From contig NZ_CP073318.1 in NCBI RefSeq assembly GCF_018263855.1, positions 8,184,001 to 8,248,000 on the forward strand: DNA of 64,000 bases, read 5' to 3'. A program made the position numbers and the translations under genes. Below, one piece after another: positions 1 through 9,785 of this stretch. Origin of the DNA: Kutzneria sp. CA-103260. GTDB lineage: Bacteria; Actinomycetota; Actinomycetes; Mycobacteriales; Pseudonocardiaceae. Position 1 is the first letter of the stretch. Every line of letters begins with the position of its first letter. A model generated the notes under the pieces. The model searched no databases and was not told the DNA's origin. It saw only the letters and a program-made list of their open reading frames with translations.

Positions 1-584
1 ATGGCGTCGACCAGGTACAAGGTGGACAGTCCTAACACGGGGATCAGCGCCCCGGCCAGCATTGGTCCGAGCACCGCGCCGAAGGACTGCACCGTGGAGC
101 CCAGCGCGTTGGCCGACGGCAGCATCTCCAGCGGCACCAGCCGGGCGATGGAGGCGCTGCGGGCCGGCATGTTCACGGCGAAGAACGCCTGCTGGAGACC
201 CAGCAGCACCAACACGACCGTCACGGAGTTCAGGCCGGCAAGCGCTTGCAGCCACAGCAGCACGGAGACCACGGCGATGCCGGCGTTGCTGATCAGCAGC
301 AGTTTGCGCCGGTCCATCACGTCCGCGACTGCGCCGCCCCATAAGCCGAACACCAGCAGCGGGACGAGCGCCACCGCGCCGGCCACGCCCACGTACGCGG
401 ACGAGCCGGTGATGTCGTACACCTGCTTGGGCACCGCGACCGCGGTCAGCTGGCTGCCGACGGCGGTGATCACAGTGGACAGCCACAGCCGACGGAACGG
501 GAGCACCTTGAGCGGCCTGGTGTCCAGCACCAGCTTGGCCAGCAGGCCGCGTTTGGCGGGCGAGGTCGTGTCAGCAGCCGTCAC
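1..584 (-). CDS. MFS exporter, N-terminal part (cut by window edge)
   Basis: The minus strand reads from a GTG at 584 into an open frame that leaves the window at base 1. After about 25 residues come hydrophobic helices with the MFS loop 2-3 signature (WGGAVADVMDRRKLL), then NMPARSASIARLVP, the layout of the EntS/MFS_3 branch of drug and siderophore exporters. About 194 residues are visible, covering roughly the first five helices. No Shine-Dalgarno precedes the GTG; a TATCCT at 603-598 lies about 13 bases upstream, so the message is probably leaderless or nearly so. A palindromic operator covers this promoter. Substrate is unknown. Confidence 0.85.
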   Translation of the reverse strand, partial: MTAADTTSPAKRGLLAKLVLDTRPLKVLPFRRLWLSTVITAVGSQLTAVAVPKQVYDITGSSAYVGVAGAVALVPLLVFGLWGGAVADVMDRRKLLLISNAGIAVVSVLLWLQALAGLNSVTVVLVLLGLQQAFFAVNMPARSASIARLVPLEMLPSANALGSTVQSFGAVLGPMLAGALIPVLGLSTLYLVDA

Positions 585-585
585 G

Positions 586-613
586 GGTCGTTAGTTTAGG
601 ATAACTAACGACC
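586..613. promoter_or_regulatory. Perfect 11-bp inverted repeat over the MFS promoter
   Basis: GGTCGTTAGTT (586-596) and AACTAACGACC (603-613) are perfect inverted copies with a 6-base spacer. The spacer forms most of the probable -10 box of the minus-strand MFS gene, whose GTG starts at 584. This is a typical position for a repressor site. The inner GTTAG/CTAAC half-sites also occur at 23183-23207 in front of the MarR gene. Confidence 0.65.
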
Positions 614-632
614 CTGCACCGTGTGATTGTCA

Positions 633-656
633 CCGCCCGTGACCCGTCACGGGCGG
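633..656 (-). terminator. Hairpin after pdxH
   Basis: CCGCCCGTGAC (633-643) pairs perfectly with GTCACGGGCGG (646-656) across a 2-base spacer. It lies between the pdxH stop and the MFS promoter and has no T-run. It is probably the transcription end of pdxH. Confidence 0.5.
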
Positions 657-697
657 GTGAGGTCCTCCAGCGTGTGACGCCCTGCTCGTGTGCGGTA

Positions 698-1363
698 CTA
701 CGGCGCGAGCCGCTCGACCTGCCAGGCGTCGCCGACCAGGTGGAAACGCAGCCGGTCGTGCATCCGGTCCTGCCGGCCCTGCCAGAACTCGACCATCTCC
801 GGCCGGATCCGCCAGCCGCCCCAGTGCGGCGGCACCGGTACTCGCTCCGCGTCCGCGAACTGCCGGTTGATGTTGGCCAGCGCGCTGTCCAGGACCGTGC
901 GGTCGCGCACCACCCGGGACTGCGGCGAGGCCCACGACCCCAACTGCGAGCCGCGCGGGCGGCTGGCCCAGTAGGCCGCCGTCTCCGCCTGGTCCACCTT
1001 CTCGACCGTGCCGCGGATCGTCGCCTGCCGCTGCATCGCCAGCCAGGGGAACGTCGCCGAGGCGTAGCGGGTGGCCCTCAGGTCGTGGCTCTTGTTGGAG
1101 GTGTAGTTCGTGTAGAACACCAGTCCGCGGGCGTCCAGGCCCTTGGCCAGCACTGTTCGCGAGGACGGCCGCCCCTCCGGGTCGGCGGTCGCCAGCACCA
1201 TCGCGTTCGGCTCGGCCAACCCCGCCCGCGTCGCCTCGTCCAACCACAAGCCCAGCTGCTCGTGCCAGGTTCCGGCTAGGTCGATCTCGGTCAGCGAGCC
1301 CTGTTCGTAGGACACTCGCATCGCCGGGAGCGCGATGTTTGTCTCGGACTGGGTTTCCGGCAT
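698..1363 (-). CDS. pdxH: Pyridoxamine 5'-phosphate oxidase
   Basis: FMN-dependent oxidation of pyridoxine or pyridoxamine 5'-phosphate to pyridoxal phosphate, in the cytoplasm. The 221-residue product starts at ATG 1363, preceded by GGAGG six bases upstream; an upstream in-frame start at 1501 has no comparable site. Family hallmarks are the FMN-binding stretch SSRTVLAKGLDARGLVFYTN, the SRPRGSQLGSWASPQS segment, and the C-terminal block RPEMVEFWQGR...DRLRF...ERLAP, in the usual order and at the usual length of about 210-230 residues. It is a single gene, and PLP supply also serves SerC further along. Confidence 0.96.
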   Translation of the reverse strand: MPETQSETNIALPAMRVSYEQGSLTEIDLAGTWHEQLGLWLDEATRAGLAEPNAMVLATADPEGRPSSRTVLAKGLDARGLVFYTNYTSNKSHDLRATRYASATFPWLAMQRQATIRGTVEKVDQAETAAYWASRPRGSQLGSWASPQSRVVRDRTVLDSALANINRQFADAERVPVPPHWGGWRIRPEMVEFWQGRQDRMHDRLRFHLVGDAWQVERLAP

Positions 1364-1717
1364 AGCGACCTCCGCGCGGAAGAGCACTCGTGGTACCAAC
1401 CGTGTTCGTCGGAAGGTACGGGGTTTGCCGCCAAACCGGAACCGCTCGCGAGGTGACGGTGAACACCCGGCGAAGTGATCACGAACGGGAATTGGCCACA
1501 CAGCGGTTCCGGATCGAAAAAGTGATCAATTCAGAAGCCCGTCCACAGTGGAAACCCGCCCCCGACCTGCGGCCCCACCGACCAGCAGTCCCGCACCTGA
1601 TGCCCGCCCGCCGGCCCCAGCCTCGCGAGGGACATCACACCCGGACGGCGACCGGGGCACCCCCGATGCTCGCCGGCACCGCTCGCCGGCGTCGGCACAG
1701 GTCGACATGCTCGGCAC
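1364..1717. other. Non-coding stretch upstream of pdxH
   Basis: Between the pdxH start and the ureD-proximal tandem repeat I see no convincing gene; open frames here are extensions or shadows. AAGTGATCA occurs at about 1474 and 1520 on the plus strand, possibly by chance. The pdxH promoter must lie in this stretch, but no box stands out. Confidence 0.4.
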
Positions 1718-1907
1718 TGCTCAACGGCGCACGCATTGCTCGACCGCGTCAGCGCTGCTCGACGGCGTCAGCTTTGCTCGACGGCGTACGCACTGCTCGT
1801 CGGCGCGCGCAATGCTCATCGGCGTACGCGTTGCTCAACCGCGTGCGCACTGCTCGATGGCGTCAGCGCTGCCCGACCGCTTCGGCCTTGCTCGTCGGCG
1901 TTTGCGC
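1718..1907. repeat. Ten-copy 19-bp tandem repeat at the 3' end of ureD
   Basis: Ten contiguous 19-base units run from 1718 to 1907 with approximate consensus TGCTCGACGGCGTACGCAC; nearly every unit begins TGCTC and carries GGCG or CGCG in the middle. A partial unit precedes it at 1708. The period is not a multiple of three, and the ureD frame terminates inside the array, at 1863. Confidence 0.85.
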
Positions 1908-2657
1908 AGGTCCAGTGCGGACGACGGCCAGGCCGGGGTGGGCGTCGACCGCAGCGGCCAAGCGGCGTTGGGCGGTGACGGCGTCGTGAGCGAGGGCGGT
2001 AGCCAACGAGCCACCGTGGGCCAGCGGGGCGAGCGACCACCAGTCGCCGCTGGCGGCGGTGGCCGGGTCCGCGCCCCAGACCAGCAGCTCGGTGGCCAGA
2101 ACCCGGTGCCCGGCGAGGTAGGCGGAGCTGGCGGTGAGGGCCGGGTCGCCGATGTCGATGCGCTGGCGAAGCAGCGGCGTTCCGGCCCGAACGACCTCGA
2201 CGGTGCTGTCCAGGCTGCCCGGGGACTCGCCGACCCGGCCAAGCACAAGCACTTCCCGATAACGCAGTCGAGCGGTGTCGGCGAGATTCGCCGTGAAGAG
2301 TGAACTGTGCGCGGCGCGGGCGGTGACGACGGTGGGCTCGGGAAGGAAAACGACCGTGCCGCTGACATCGATGTCGAAACGAATCGAAGTGCGGCTCCGC
2401 TCACCATGGATGCCGGGCAGCGCGAGTGTTGCGGCAATGCCGCAAAGCTGCAGCATTGCTCCAGCGCCGACGCGCACCTCCAGTGCGAGGTCGTCGCCCC
2501 CGAGCGGCGCGGTCGCGGAACTCACCAGGTGCACGACCGCCGGTCCCGTCCCAGGGCGGCGCTGCGGCACCAGCGTCAGGGGCGCAGCCGAGCGAAGCTC
2601 GGACAGCACACTCCGGCCGTCACGCAGCTCGACGGCCAGCCGGGCACGAGCGCGCAT
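1863..2657 (-). CDS. ureD: Urease accessory protein UreD
   Basis: Scaffold that binds apo-urease together with UreF and UreG during nickel delivery. The 264-residue product is weakly conserved, as usual for UreD, but has the expected pattern (LRSAAPLTLVPQR, AHSSLFTANLADTARLRYRE, GDPALTASSAYLAGHRV). ATG 2657 is chosen because TGATG at 2659-2655 joins it to the stop of the frame-corrected ureG. As read, ureG stops 100 bases earlier, so this coupling is visible only after correction. The last dozen residues (TPTSKAEAVG...) are encoded by the first two or three units of the 19-bp tandem repeat, so the C-terminus seems to have been extended into it. Confidence 0.85.
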   Translation of the reverse strand: MRARARLAVELRDGRSVLSELRSAAPLTLVPQRRPGTGPAVVHLVSSATAPLGGDDLALEVRVGAGAMLQLCGIAATLALPGIHGERSRTSIRFDIDVSGTVVFLPEPTVVTARAAHSSLFTANLADTARLRYREVLVLGRVGESPGSLDSTVEVVRAGTPLLRQRIDIGDPALTASSAYLAGHRVLATELLVWGADPATAASGDWWSLAPLAHGGSLATALAHDAVTAQRRLAAAVDAHPGLAVVRTGPAQTPTSKAEAVGQR

Positions 2658-2677
2658 CAGGCCATCAGCTCGCGCAC

Positions 2678-2817
2678 CCGGTCGGCCACGCCGGACACGT
2701 TCGAGGCCGCCAACCGCTCGCCCAGCCGGTCGGCCGAACCGGCCACGCCCGAAGTGATCACCTGCTCGCCGCCCGGTCGGCCGCGCCGGACACACCCGAA
2801 GACGCCAGCTGTTCGCC
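2678..2817 (-). repeat. Three 45-48-bp repeats at the 3' end of ureG, with a one-base deletion
   Basis: On the minus strand three 45-base units (2817-2773, 2770-2726, 2722-2678) each begin GGCGA and end GCCGACCGG. They translate, frame-corrected, as GEQLASSGVSGAADR, GEQVITSGVAGSADR and GERLAASNVSGVADR. The linker between units 2 and 3 is 3 bases (CTG), but between units 1 and 2 only 2 bases (GC, 2772-2771). This missing base throws ureG out of frame. Corrected, the frame ends in VRELMA and a TGA at 2659-2657 that overlaps the ureD ATG. Confidence 0.85.
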
Positions 2818-3519
2818 TGGCTGGTCGGACGCGGCAGAGGGGGACAGCTGCTGCCGGACCCAGTCGGCGACCTCGGGGGCGTCGGGGGTGCGGGTGAGGG
2901 ACTGGGTGATGACCGGCAGGCGGTGGTTGCGCATGCGGTGCGCGTCGGAGGTCATCACCTCCAGGTCGGCGCCGACCAGCTCAGCCAAGTCGATCTTGTT
3001 GATCACGAGGAGGTCGGCGGTGGTGACGCCGGGGCCGCCCTTGCGCGGGACCTTGTCGCCGCCAGCGACGTCGACGACGAAGACCTGGCGGTCGACGAGG
3101 CCCCGGCTGAAGGTGGCGGTGAGGTTGTCGCCGCCGCTCTCGATGATCACCAGGTCGAGGCCGGGGAAGCGCTGCTCCAGGGTCTCGACGGCGTCGAGGT
3201 TGGCGCTGATGTCGTCGCGGATGGCGGTGTGGGGGCAGCAGCCGGTCTGGACGGCCTCGATGCGGGCCGGGTCGAGCACGCCGGCCCGGCGCAGGAAGTC
3301 GGCGTCCTCGGTGGTGTAGATGTCGTTGGTCACCACGGCCAGCTCGATCTCGTCGCCGAGGGCCCGGCACAGCGCGGCGGTCAGCGCGGTCTTGCCGCTG
3401 CCGACGGGCCCGCCGATGCCGATGCGGACGGCGCGGCCGGCGGTCGGCGACTGCTCGTGGTGGTCGTGCACGGTGAACGTGGGGTCGAACGAAACCGGGT
3501 GCTCGTGGTCAGCTGACAA
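2758..3519 (-). CDS. ureG: Urease accessory GTPase UreG (C-terminus frameshifted)
   Basis: SIMIBI-class GTPase that powers nickel insertion into urease. From a TTG at 3519 with AGGAGG nine bases upstream, the 253-residue product shows a small N-terminal His cluster (HDHH, residues 18-21), the P-loop GPVGSGKT (37-44), the switch region TNDIYTTEDADFLRR, the metal-binding CPH (95-97) and NKIDLAELVG. It overlaps the ureF stop by 11 bases. UreG proteins usually end near the VADWVRQQL segment; here a repetitive tail follows and is cut short by a one-base deletion near 2771. Without the deletion the gene would end at 2657. The GTPase core is intact, so function is probably kept. Confidence 0.93.
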   Translation of the reverse strand: MSADHEHPVSFDPTFTVHDHHEQSPTAGRAVRIGIGGPVGSGKTALTAALCRALGDEIELAVVTNDIYTTEDADFLRRAGVLDPARIEAVQTGCCPHTAIRDDISANLDAVETLEQRFPGLDLVIIESGGDNLTATFSRGLVDRQVFVVDVAGGDKVPRKGGPGVTTADLLVINKIDLAELVGADLEVMTSDAHRMRNHRLPVITQSLTRTPDAPEVADWVRQQLSPSAASDQPGEQLASSGVSGAADRAASR

Positions 3520-4131
3520 AGAGACGCACCTCCTGCTGGTGGATCCGGGCATGGGAGTCGGCGAACAGGTCCAGCGCGGGAGCGCCGAGCATCGGCAGGC
3601 CCTTGAGTGCTTCGTCGACGACGGTGGCGAGGTCAACCCGGGCCACGATTGCGTTGACGCGGAACGGATCGAGGCCGAGCAGCCGTACGGCGGCACTGGC
3701 CGGCCCGCTCACCGAGAGGTAGGCGGCACACTCGGCGGCCTCACGGGGCGTGCCGCCGGCGACGCGGACCAGCGCGCCGATGGCGATGGCGTGGTGGGGT
3801 TGGGAAAGCCCATCAAGGAGTGGTGATGGCCAAGCCACGCGACCGGCCCTCAAAGTGCTCTTGCCCTGAGCCCGAGAGGCGGCACGTTGGGCCGGGGAGG
3901 GCGTGCGGGCGTCCAACTCCAAATCCAAAGTGGACCAGGAACCGTCGACAGCGGCGGCGGCGAAGGCCGCTGACATCAGGCCATTAGTGCGCAGCCGGCC
4001 GTCCAGAAAAGACTGCAACGACGGCTCATCGGTGATCAGACCGCGAGCGGCCGCCTCCTCGACGCCGCCGGAGTGGGCGTGCCCGCCGCCCGGGAAGCGG
4101 GAATCGGCGAGCACGAGCAGGACTGTCGACA

Positions 4132-4132
<1 letters not shown>
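3509..4132 (-). CDS. ureF: Urease accessory protein UreF
   Basis: Binds the UreD-urease complex and controls the UreG GTPase. The 207-residue product begins at ATG 4132, sharing one base with the ureC stop (TGATG). UreF features are the opening LVLADSRFPGGGHAHSGGVE and the helical segments GLITDEPSLQSFLDG and AAYLSVSGPASAAVRLLGLDP. It sits between ureC and ureG in the usual actinobacterial order ureABCFGD. Confidence 0.93.
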
Positions 4133-5831
<1,699 letters not shown>

Positions 5832-5835
<4 letters not shown>

Positions 5836-6137
5836 AGTGCCCCCGACCATTCCTTGCGCAGCCCCGGAACCACCCGGTTGCCGGCGATCGGCACCAGCGC
5901 CACCTCGCGTTCCACCCCCGGCTCGAAGCGCACCGAGGTGCCGGCCGGCACGTCCAAACGCTTGCCCCAGGCCGCTTTCCGGTCGAACTCCAGCCCGGGG
6001 TTGACCGCCGCGAAGTGGTAGTGCGAGCCGACCTGCACCGGCCGGTCGGCGGTGTTGACGACCGTCAGCACCGTGCGCTCCCGCCCCGGGTTCAACTCGA
6101 CCGGCTCCTCGCCGGGAATGATCTCGCCTGGAATCAT
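5832..6137 (-). CDS. ureB: Urease beta subunit
   Basis: Small structural subunit of urease. The 101-residue product starts at ATG 6137, nine bases after the ureA stop, with AGGG just upstream; a GTG at 6143 is an alternative. It contains the family core MIPGEIIP...VVNTADRPVQVGSHYHF, FDRKAAWGKRLDVPAG and VRFEPG. Its stop overlaps the ureC GTG by four bases. Confidence 0.96.
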
Positions 6138-6145
6138 CGACACCC

Positions 6146-6448
6146 TCACGCGATCGGGTCGTGCACGGTGACCAGCTTGGTGCCGTCCGGGAAGGTGGCC
6201 TCCACCTGCACCGAGTCCAGCATCTCGGGCACGCCGGCCTGGACCTGGTCGCGGCGCAGCACCTGGCGGCCGCTGGCCATCAGGGCCGACACCGACTCGC
6301 CGTCCCGGGCGCCCTCCAGCACGTGGTCGGTGATCAGCGCGACCGACTCCGGGTAGTTGAGCAGCACACCCCGGTCCAGCCGGCGCCGGGCCACGTCCGC
6401 GGCCACGTGCACCAGCAGCTTGTCCCGTTCGTGCGGCGTGAGGTGCAT
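6146..6448 (-). CDS. ureA: Urease gamma subunit
   Basis: First gene of the urease operon, 100 residues, the usual length. It shows MHLTPHERDKLLVHVAADVARRR (given here only as the N-terminal signature region), LNYPESVALITDHVLEGARDG and VEATFPDGTKLVTVHDPI. The ATG at 6448 lacks a Shine-Dalgarno; TTAGAT ends about eight bases upstream and could be a -10 box for a nearly leaderless message. Confidence 0.96.
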   Translation of the reverse strand: MHLTPHERDKLLVHVAADVARRRLDRGVLLNYPESVALITDHVLEGARDGESVSALMASGRQVLRRDQVQAGVPEMLDSVQVEATFPDGTKLVTVHDPIA

Positions 6449-6544
6449 GGCAGAGATCTAACACGCCGTGACCGCCCTGTGGCGACGGCAACATGATGTT
6501 TACCAGCGATTGCCGATCGGCCGCCGTGGGTGCAGGCTTCGGCC
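6449..6544. promoter_or_regulatory. Divergent promoter region ureA / citA
   Basis: These 96 bases separate two divergent genes and must hold both promoters. CGGCAA (6486-6491) and TTGCCG (6510-6515) form an inverted repeat with an 18-base spacer, a possible operator. No metal box is obvious. Confidence 0.45.
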
Positions 6545-7651
6545 ATGGAGGACGGATTCCGGCCAGGGCTCGAAGGTGTCGTCGCGTTTCGCACGGAGAT
6601 CGCCGAACCCGACCGCGACGGCGGCGCGCTGCGCTATCGCGGCGTGGACATCGAGGATCTAGCCGGACGGGTGACGTTCGGCAACGTGTGGGCGCTGCTC
6701 GTGGACGGCCGGTTCGGGCCCGGGCTGCCGCCGGCCGAGCCGTTCCCGATCCCCGTGCACACCGGGGATGTGCGGGTCGACGTGCAGGCCGCGCTGGCCA
6801 TGCTCGCGCCCATCTGGGGCTACCAGCCGCTGCTGGACATCAGTGACGAGCAGGCCCGCGACCAGCTGGCCCGGGCGTCGGTGATGGCCCTGTCCTACGT
6901 GGCCCAGTCGGCCCGCGGCATCGGCCGGGCCGCGGTGTCGCAGCGGCGTATCGACGAGTGCCGCACGATCACCGAGCGGTTCATGACCCGCTGGCGCGCC
7001 GAGCCCGATCCCGCGCACATCAAGGCCGTCGACGCGTACTTCGTGTCCGCCGCCGAGCACGGCATGAACGCCTCCACCTTCACCGCCCGGGTCATCGCCT
7101 CCACCGGGGCCGACGTGGCCGCCTCCATGTCCGGGGCCATCGGCGCCATGTCCGGGCCGCTGCACGGCGGCGCGCCCGCCCGGGTGCTGCCGATGATCGA
7201 GGAGGTCGAACGGGTCGGTGACGCCCGCGCCGTCGTCGCCGGCATCCTCGACCGGGGCGAGCGGCTGATGGGCTTCGGCCACCGCGTCTACCGCGCCGAG
7301 GACCCGCGCGCCCGCGTGCTCCGCCGCACCTGCCACGAACTGGGCGCCGCCCGCTACGAGGTCGCCAACGCCCTCGAACAGGCCGCCCTGGCCGAGCTGC
7401 GGGAACGCCGTCCCGACCGGGCCATCGAGACCAACGTCGAGTTCTGGGCGGCGGTGATCCTCGACTTCGCCGAGGTCCCGCCGCACATGATGCCGGCCAT
7501 GTTCACCTGCGCCCGCACCGCCGGCTGGTGCGCGCACATCCTGGAGCAGAAGCGCACCGGCCGCCTGGTCCGCCCCTCGGCGTCGTACATCGGCCCCGGC
7601 CCCCGCAAGCCCGACGAGGTCGACGGCTGGGACTCCATCGCCCACGCCTGA
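6545..7651 (+). CDS. citA: Citrate synthase 2
   Basis: Condenses acetyl-CoA and oxaloacetate to citrate. The 368-residue product starts at ATG 6545; a GTG at 6530 is in frame but adds residues absent from relatives. The short form lacking the long N-terminus of GltA is typical of CitA in actinobacteria. Catalytic residues are visible: H172 (EHGMNAST), H207 (GPLHGGAP), H246 (GFGHRVYRAEDPR) and D307 (NVEFWAAVILDF). It is divergent from the urease operon and followed by a long hairpin. Confidence 0.95.
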   Translation: MEDGFRPGLEGVVAFRTEIAEPDRDGGALRYRGVDIEDLAGRVTFGNVWALLVDGRFGPGLPPAEPFPIPVHTGDVRVDVQAALAMLAPIWGYQPLLDISDEQARDQLARASVMALSYVAQSARGIGRAAVSQRRIDECRTITERFMTRWRAEPDPAHIKAVDAYFVSAAEHGMNASTFTARVIASTGADVAASMSGAIGAMSGPLHGGAPARVLPMIEEVERVGDARAVVAGILDRGERLMGFGHRVYRAEDPRARVLRRTCHELGAARYEVANALEQAALAELRERRPDRAIETNVEFWAAVILDFAEVPPHMMPAMFTCARTAGWCAHILEQKRTGRLVRPSASYIGPGPRKPDEVDGWDSIAHA

Positions 7652-7660
7652 CCCCGCCTC

Positions 7661-7722
7661 TTTCGGCCACATGTGGTCCGCATTCCGCGTGGAACGTCGA
7701 ATGTGGTCCACATGTGGCGAAA
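7661..7722. terminator. Long imperfect hairpin after citA
   Basis: A 25-base arm at 7661-7685 pairs with 7699-7722 apart from one bulge and two mismatches; each arm contains the palindrome CCACATGTGG. No T-run follows on the plus strand. It starts ten bases after the citA stop and is the likely transcription end. Confidence 0.6.
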
Positions 7723-7820
7723 AACGAGGGGGTGGGAGTGCGCCGTTCGAGTGAACGGGGGTTCGCAAACCACTCTCTGAGGTGGCGTTTGGATGCGCTC
7801 TCACGAGTTAGCCTCCGGGA

Positions 7821-8357
7821 ATGCGGGACGCGAGCGCCAGAGCCGCCGAGGCGGCGGAGGCGGAGCGGCTGGCGGCGCTGATCCCGCGGGAGCGGGCGCA
7901 GTACCTGGTGGAGGCCGCGGAGGGGTGGGCGGCGGCCGGTCGGTCGGACCGGGCGGGCGAGCTGTTCGAGGCGGCGATCGCCGACGGCGGCCACGTTGTG
8001 GGCGACGCCCGGACGTACTACGCGGGATTCCTGTTCGACACGGGCCGGCCGGATCGGGCCCTGCACACGCTGGCCGAGCTGCGGCGGTCGCGGCCGGACG
8101 ACCCGTTCGCCTACGTCTGCGCGGGCGAGGTGCTGGAGGAGGCGGCGGACCTGGACGGGGCGCTGTCCTGGTTCACCACGGGTCTGGCGTTCTACCAGAA
8201 CTTCGACACCTCCGACGCGGTCGATGACGCGACACTGATGCAGCTGCTGTCCAGCCGCCAGCGGGTGCGTCGGCTGCTGGAGCTGCCGCCGGACAGCTGG
8301 GACGACATCGCCGCCAGCGCCCAGGCGGTGCTACTGGCCGACCTGACCGATCCGTGA
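7821..8357 (+). CDS. Tetratricopeptide-like hypothetical protein
   Basis: 178 residues, helical throughout, with TPR-like pairs such as AAEGWAAAGRSDRAGELFEAAI and YYAGFLFDTGRPDRALHTLAEL. There are no signal, membrane or catalytic motifs. The ATG at 7821 has GCCTCCGGGA in front and no strong ribosome site. It sits between citA and serC on the same strand. The TPR folds suggest a protein-binding role, but the partner is unknown. Confidence 0.8.
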   Translation: MRDASARAAEAAEAERLAALIPRERAQYLVEAAEGWAAAGRSDRAGELFEAAIADGGHVVGDARTYYAGFLFDTGRPDRALHTLAELRRSRPDDPFAYVCAGEVLEEAADLDGALSWFTTGLAFYQNFDTSDAVDDATLMQLLSSRQRVRRLLELPPDSWDDIAASAQAVLLADLTDP

Positions 8358-8382
8358 CTACGGTGTGGCGCAGAACACCCGG

Positions 8383-8396
8383 CCGTCACGTGACGG
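8383..8396. promoter_or_regulatory. 14-bp perfect palindrome upstream of serC
   Basis: CCGTCACGTGACGG is a perfect palindrome 82 bases before the serC ATG and 26 bases after the preceding stop. It could be an operator for serC or a small terminator; the sequence alone does not decide. Confidence 0.4.
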
Positions 8397-8478
8397 ACAC
8401 CGGTTTGCAACACTGACTCCTTCCCGGCAACGGCGCCGGCATCCCTCGCTACTTGCTGACACGTCCGGAGGCGCCGGC

Positions 8479-9612
8479 ATGACGCAGACCGCAGACCCAG
8501 CCACCCTCATCCTCCCCGCCGAGCTGCGCCCGTCCGACGGCCGCTTCGGCTGCGGCCCGTCCAAGGTCCGTCCCGAGCAGCTGGCCCGGCTGGCCGAGTC
8601 CGGCGCGCAGTACATGGGCACATCGCACCGGCAGAAGCCGGTGAAGTCCTTGGTCGGCCGGGTCCGCGCGGGCCTGCGCGAGCTGTTCTCGCTGCCCGAG
8701 GGCTACGAGGTCGTGCTCGGCAACGGCGGCACCACCGCCTTCTGGGACGCCGCGGCGTTCGGCCTGGTCCGCGAGCGGTCGCAGCACTTCACCTACGGGG
8801 AGTTCTCCTCGAAGTTCGCCACCGTCACCAAGGGCGCGCCGTTCCTGGCCGACCCGATCGTGGTGAAGGCGGAGCCGGGCGACGCCCCGGAGATCGCCTA
8901 CCAGGCCGGCGCCGACCTGGTCGGCTGGGCCCACAACGAGACCTCGACGGGTGTCGCCGTGCCGGTGGTCCGCCCGGCGGGCTCGGAGGGCGCTCTGGTC
9001 GCCATCGACGCCACCTCGGGCGCCGGCGGCCTGCCGGTCAAGGCCGAGGACTTCGACGTCTACTACTTCGCGCCGCAGAAGTCGTTCGCCTCGGACGGCG
9101 GCCTGTGGCTGGCGCTGATGAGCCCGGCGGCCCTGGAGCGGGTCGCGGAGATCGGCGCCTCGGACCGCTGGGTGCCGGAGTTCCTGTCGCTGACCACGGC
9201 GCTGGACAACTCCACCAAGGACCAGACCTACAACACCCCGGCGGTGGCCACGCTGTTCCTGCTGGCCGAGCAGATCGAGTGGATGCTGGGCAACGGCGGT
9301 CTGGAGTGGACGACGGCCCGCACGGCCGACTCCTCGCAGCGGCTGTACTCCTGGGCCGAGGCCACCGAGTACACCACCCCGTACGTGGCCAACCCGGCCA
9401 ACCGCTCCCAGGTCGTGGGCACGATCAACTTCTCGGACGACGTGGACGCCGCGACGGTGGCCAAGGTGCTGCGGGCCAACGGTGTCGTGGACGTGGAGCC
9501 GTACCGCAAGCTGGGCAAGAACCAGCTGCGGGTGGCCATGTTCCCGGCCATCGACCCGGACGACGTCACGGCGCTGACCAAGTGCGTGGAGTGGGTCGTC
9601 GGTCAACTGTGA
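8479..9612 (+). CDS. serC: Phosphoserine aminotransferase
   Basis: PLP enzyme that converts 3-phosphohydroxypyruvate to phosphoserine in serine synthesis, and also acts in PLP synthesis. ATG 8479 is preceded by GGAGG at ideal spacing; longer in-frame forms from 8365 have no such site. The 377-residue actinobacterial-type product has GCGPSKVRPEQLARL, GNGGTTAFWDAAAFG and the PLP lysine K201 in FAPQKSFASDGGLW. It is followed by a hairpin at 9708-9741. Confidence 0.97.
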   Translation: MTQTADPATLILPAELRPSDGRFGCGPSKVRPEQLARLAESGAQYMGTSHRQKPVKSLVGRVRAGLRELFSLPEGYEVVLGNGGTTAFWDAAAFGLVRERSQHFTYGEFSSKFATVTKGAPFLADPIVVKAEPGDAPEIAYQAGADLVGWAHNETSTGVAVPVVRPAGSEGALVAIDATSGAGGLPVKAEDFDVYYFAPQKSFASDGGLWLALMSPAALERVAEIGASDRWVPEFLSLTTALDNSTKDQTYNTPAVATLFLLAEQIEWMLGNGGLEWTTARTADSSQRLYSWAEATEYTTPYVANPANRSQVVGTINFSDDVDAATVAKVLRANGVVDVEPYRKLGKNQLRVAMFPAIDPDDVTALTKCVEWVVGQL

Positions 9613-9707
9613 TCGTTTGGATCACGGTCCGTAGTGGTGAACCTGATCGCCTCGCCATGCGTCTTAGCTAGTAAATCCGGCAGGATCGTGGTCGGATGTC
9701 GATAGAC

Positions 9708-9741
9708 TCGGCGCGCCTGCGGCGTCAAGTAGGCGCGCCGA
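9708..9741 (+). terminator. Hairpin after serC
   Basis: TCGGCGCGCCT (9708-9718) pairs perfectly with AGGCGCGCCGA (9731-9741) around a 12-base loop, in the gap between serC and sepH. Confidence 0.6.
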
Positions 9742-9785
9742 ACTATCGTTGGCTGTTGGCGGGGTGACAGATCGGGGAGGCCGTG

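Noticed and set aside
591..608. IdeR iron box in front of the MFS gene
   Set aside because: It resembles TTAGGTTAGG-type boxes, but the palindrome is one base short with an even centre and lacks the GG/CC pairs; a MarR- or TetR-type operator is more likely.
1718..1907. Plus-strand proteins covering the 19-bp repeat (frames at 1390-1989 and 1548-2303)
   Set aside because: Arg/Ala/Ser-rich repeats produced by reading a tandem repeat; no start signal, and the longer one runs antisense through ureD.
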